This document shows positions 4,440 to 6,471 of a DNA stretch of 6,471 bases, piece by piece; within the stretch, counting starts at the first letter, position 1, and each line of letters starts with the position of its first letter. Location of the stretch: the NCBI GenBank assembly GCA_001781275.1, contig MFLH01000032.1:5119-11589 (forward strand). The letters are read 5' to 3'. This DNA comes from Candidatus Kaiserbacteria bacterium RIFCSPHIGHO2_02_FULL_54_11b. Lineage in GTDB: Bacteria; Patescibacteriota; Minisyncoccia; Phycocordibacterales; UBA2100. A model generated the notes under the pieces. The model made no database searches and was not told the origin of the DNA. It saw only the letters and a list, made by a program, of their open reading frames with translations. The translations under genes were made by a program, and so were the position numbers.

Positions 4440-6428
4440 ATGATAGATGCAGGTTTTGGAAATAGACTTATTTCAATTGAACAGAGGCGATACTTGGGTA
4501 GTAAAACTAAGTTGCTGCCATTAATAAACGATATCTTAGAGAAAGAGAGGGTTGAGTATAAAACGTTCGCTGATATCTTCGCGGGAACTGGAGTCGTGGC
4601 GAGTCATTTTTATGATAGGTCTGACATAGTCGTAAATGACACTCTAGAATCCAATCACTTATCCTACGTGGCTTTTTTCGGACACGAAATGATCCGGACA
4701 GATTTTTTATGTTCATTACTTGGTAAGTACAATGCTCTAACCGACCTCGGCGAGAATTATTTTTCCATAAACTTTGCCAATACCTATTTTGATGCTGATA
4801 ATTCGAAACGGATTGGATACATCAGAGAAGATATAGAAAAACTTCATTCTTTAAAAAAGCTTAACGATAGAGAGAGAGCGTACCTTGTTACATCGTTAAT
4901 TTACGGGTTAGATCGAATAGCAAATACTGTCGGCCACTACGACGCGTATAGGAAAAGTGATATTCCCCGAAAAAAACTCGAACTTAGACCACTGAACATA
5001 GCTACTCGCACAAATAAATCACAGATTTATAAGATGGACGCCAATTTATTGGTAAAGCAACTCAGGGCGGATGTCATCTACATTGATCCTCCGTACAATT
5101 CGAGACAGTATGGCGATGCATATCATTTGCTGGAAAATATCGCCGAATGGAAAAAAGAAAAAGTATATGGGGTCGCCAAGAAAATAAGCCGCGACCACAT
5201 TAAAAGTCAATACTGTTTGAAATCTGCGGGCAATGCATTCAGCGAGTTAATAAACGACATACAGGCGGAATTTATACTCGTGTCATACAACGACATGGGA
5301 ACCAATGGGGATGCCCGTTCTCAATCTCGGATAAGTGACCACGAAATAATGTCGGCATTGGAGCGAAGGGGGGCGGTGACAATATATGAGAAATCATTTA
5401 ATCAGTTCACTACGGGGCGATCATCAAAGAATGACCTGAAAGAGCGCATATTCTTTTGCCGCATTGGAAAGAAGAAGACTGTAGCACCGAGTAAGACGGG
5501 CCTGGTTTCAAACACGCACTTACCGACCTATGTAAAATCCCCCCTAAACTACACCGGCGGTAAGCATAAATTGCTACCTCAACTCTTTGAGCTATTCCCC
5601 AAAAACATCGACACCTTTTACGATGTCTTTTGTGGTGGTGCGAATGTCGGTATCAATGCAACGTCAAAAAAAATCATCTGTATTGATAAGAACGAAAAAG
5701 TGATTGAAATGCTTAAGCTTATTCAGCAGTCAAATTTTGAAGATCTCAACCAAAAGTTGATCGAGATCATTAATCGCCACGGATTGAGCCAAAGTTTTAT
5801 CTACGGATATGAACGGTATAAATGCGAGAGCTCGGAGGGTCTCGGTCAGTTCAATAAGGAATCATTTTTTAGGCTACGCGCTGTATATAACAGTACTAAA
5901 AGCGAGATTCAAGTCATTTACCTTCTAGTCCTCGTATTATATTCGTTCAATAACCAAATCAGATTCAATTCCCGGGGTGAATTCAATTTGCCCGTGGGTA
6001 AGCGCGACTACAATGGGAGCTCTAGGAAAAACTTGGCTAACTTTAATGCACTAGCAAATAACAAAAATATCACTTTTGCGGAGGGAGATTTTCGTAACCT
6101 GGCCGATCTTAATTTACAGACAAATGACCTTGTTTATCTTGACCCACCCTACTTGCTTGGCCTAGCGTCATATAACGAAATGGGAGGTTGGACGGAGAAG
6201 GATGAGACGGATCTGCACTTCGTTCTGAGCAGGGTAAACAAGAAAGGGGTTCGGTTCGCCCTTTCTAACGTAATCGAGCATAAGGGTCGCACCAATGATT
6301 TGCTTGCTCATTGGGCGAAGCGCAACAACTTCAAGATTCACACAATCAATCACGATTATCGAAATTCTAGCTATCAAACCAAAGCAAAAAATAGCGTCAC
6401 AAGGGAAGTTTTGGTGACTAACTACTGA
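4440..6428 (+). CDS. Fused tandem D12-class DNA adenine N6-methyltransferase (M.FokI-like)
   Basis: The 662-residue product contains two complete D12-class (Dam-like, alpha group) methyltransferase domains in a row. Domain 1 (about 15-345) has the AdoMet-binding motif X RRYLGSKTKLL (16-26), motif I DIFAGTGVVA (45-54) and catalytic motif IV YIDPPYN (214-220). Domain 2 (about 365-660) has motif X LNYTGGKHKLL (369-379), motif I DVFCGGANVG (395-404) and motif IV YLDPPY (566-571). Both DPPY motifs are intact, so both halves should transfer methyl groups to adenine N6. Length and order match M.FokI (about 650 residues), where each half modifies one strand of an asymmetric type IIS site. The recognition sequence cannot be read from motifs. 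Control appears to come from an inverted repeat overlapping its leaderless-type promoter. The stop is 26 bases before the next gene's ATG, as expected for a partner endonuclease. Confidence 0.92.
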   Translation: MIDAGFGNRLISIEQRRYLGSKTKLLPLINDILEKERVEYKTFADIFAGTGVVASHFYDRSDIVVNDTLESNHLSYVAFFGHEMIRTDFLCSLLGKYNALTDLGENYFSINFANTYFDADNSKRIGYIREDIEKLHSLKKLNDRERAYLVTSLIYGLDRIANTVGHYDAYRKSDIPRKKLELRPLNIATRTNKSQIYKMDANLLVKQLRADVIYIDPPYNSRQYGDAYHLLENIAEWKKEKVYGVAKKISRDHIKSQYCLKSAGNAFSELINDIQAEFILVSYNDMGTNGDARSQSRISDHEIMSALERRGAVTIYEKSFNQFTTGRSSKNDLKERIFFCRIGKKKTVAPSKTGLVSNTHLPTYVKSPLNYTGGKHKLLPQLFELFPKNIDTFYDVFCGGANVGINATSKKIICIDKNEKVIEMLKLIQQSNFEDLNQKLIEIINRHGLSQSFIYGYERYKCESSEGLGQFNKESFFRLRAVYNSTKSEIQVIYLLVLVLYSFNNQIRFNSRGEFNLPVGKRDYNGSSRKNLANFNALANNKNITFAEGDFRNLADLNLQTNDLVYLDPPYLLGLASYNEMGGWTEKDETDLHFVLSRVNKKGVRFALSNVIEHKGRTNDLLAHWAKRNNFKIHTINHDYRNSSYQTKAKNSVTREVLVTNY

Positions 6429-6441
6429 TTGGGAGTTGAAG

Positions 6442-6447
6442 TATACT
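6442..6447 (+). promoter_or_regulatory. -10-like box before the last, truncated gene
   Basis: TATACT (five of six consensus bases) starts 13 bases before the ATG at 6455, with seven bases between. This is the same geometry as at the other island genes. No -35 at 16-18 bp is convincing. The only purine-rich stretch, GGGAG at 6431-6435, is too far from the ATG for a normal Shine-Dalgarno. Confidence 0.4.
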
Positions 6448-6454
6448 GACCAGC

Positions 6455-6471
6455 ATGGCAAGAGTTTGGAG
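6455..6471 (+). CDS. Start of a gene cut by the window end; candidate restriction endonuclease
   Basis: Only ATG and four further codons (MARVW, then AGN = Ser or Arg) are visible. The start is supported by position, 26 bases after the methyltransferase stop on the same strand, and by the -10-like box at 6442-6447. In M.FokI-type loci the methyltransferase is normally adjacent to its endonuclease, so that is the leading guess. A short basic stretch ending in an aromatic residue near the N-terminus is, from memory, compatible with FokI- or AlwI-like endonucleases, but five residues prove nothing. Confidence 0.3.

Larger units (their letters stand above)
3535..6471. other. AT-richer accessory segment (putative genomic island)
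   Basis: By eye, base composition changes sharply just after the DUF1905 stop. Genes on the left use many GC-ending codons, while those from 3674 onward use mostly A/T-ending codons (tta, aaa, gat, aat). All genes in the segment are accessory in type: DUF5678, a retropepsin-like protein, a DNA methyltransferase fusion and a truncated neighbour. They also share a promoter-to-ATG spacing not seen at mscL or the ABC-F gene. No integrase, transposase, tRNA or flanking repeat is visible, so the boundary is compositional only and the right end lies outside the window. Confidence 0.55.

Noticed and set aside
4507..4716. 69-residue minus-strand frame inside the methyltransferase gene
   Set aside because: It is antisense to the first AdoMet-binding motif region and shows no independent start signal.
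1..6471. Avoidance or enrichment of the FokI site GGATG/CATCC as a clue to methyltransferase specificity
   Set aside because: Both orientations occur many times (for example 448, 1260, 2955, 4369, 6199). The window is too short to show avoidance, and a protected host need not avoid its own site.
1..6471. CRISPR array, tRNA, rRNA, transposase or integrase
   Set aside because: I saw no regularly spaced repeats, no clover-leaf candidates and no recombinase motifs on either strand, including near the ABC-F echo where an integration event was considered.

Overview
The window looks like a bacterial chromosome fragment from the Candidate Phyla Radiation / Patescibacteria, most likely a Parcubacteria-type genome. 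This is inferred from gene style, not proven. The cut-off first gene ends in the kind of peptidoglycan-binding repeat common in that group. MscL carries a C-terminal zinc ribbon, the ABC-F protein is short, and spacing between core genes is tight. TGA is used as a stop (first gene and methyltransferase), so the UGA-recoded lineages (Gracilibacteria, SR1) are excluded. No rRNA, tRNA or CRISPR is visible.

Layout. (1) Bases 1-2486 are GC-rich and ordinary: the 3' end of a peptidoglycan-binding protein, an extended -10 promoter (TGG-TAGAAT), a 20-residue lysine-rich micro-ORF, mscL and an ABC-F ATPase, all on + and probably one operon. (2) Bases 2487-3232 are a scar-like zone. A 104-residue minus-strand hypothetical gene with a strong Shine-Dalgarno is followed by a diverged second copy of the last ~16 codons of the ABC-F gene plus its stop. 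A strong intrinsic terminator comes next, and its T-tract faces the minus strand, where no gene now supplies transcripts. (3) Bases 3233-3532 encode a GC-rich DUF1905 protein. (4) From about 3535 to the end the sequence becomes clearly AT-richer. This part holds a DUF5678 / retropepsin-like protease pair and a 662-residue fusion of two D12-class adenine methyltransferases. A further gene starts at 6455 and is cut after five codons.

How the genes work together. Section 1 is housekeeping: envelope, osmotic protection and translation. Section 4 looks like an acquired defence island. Fused tandem adenine methyltransferases are the M.FokI architecture, used to protect both strands of an asymmetric type IIS site, so the truncated last gene is the natural candidate for the endonuclease. 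The methyltransferase promoter sits at the edge of a perfect 9-bp inverted repeat, a plausible operator. The four island starts (3674, 3890, 4440, 6455) each have a -10-like hexamer beginning 12-13 bp upstream of ATG. This suggests leaderless transcripts, unlike the Shine-Dalgarno-led mscL, ABC-F and minus-strand genes.

The main items for follow-up are the probable type IIS modification gene with its operator, the repeated leaderless promoter geometry, the ABC-F tail echo, and the DUF5678-protease pair.
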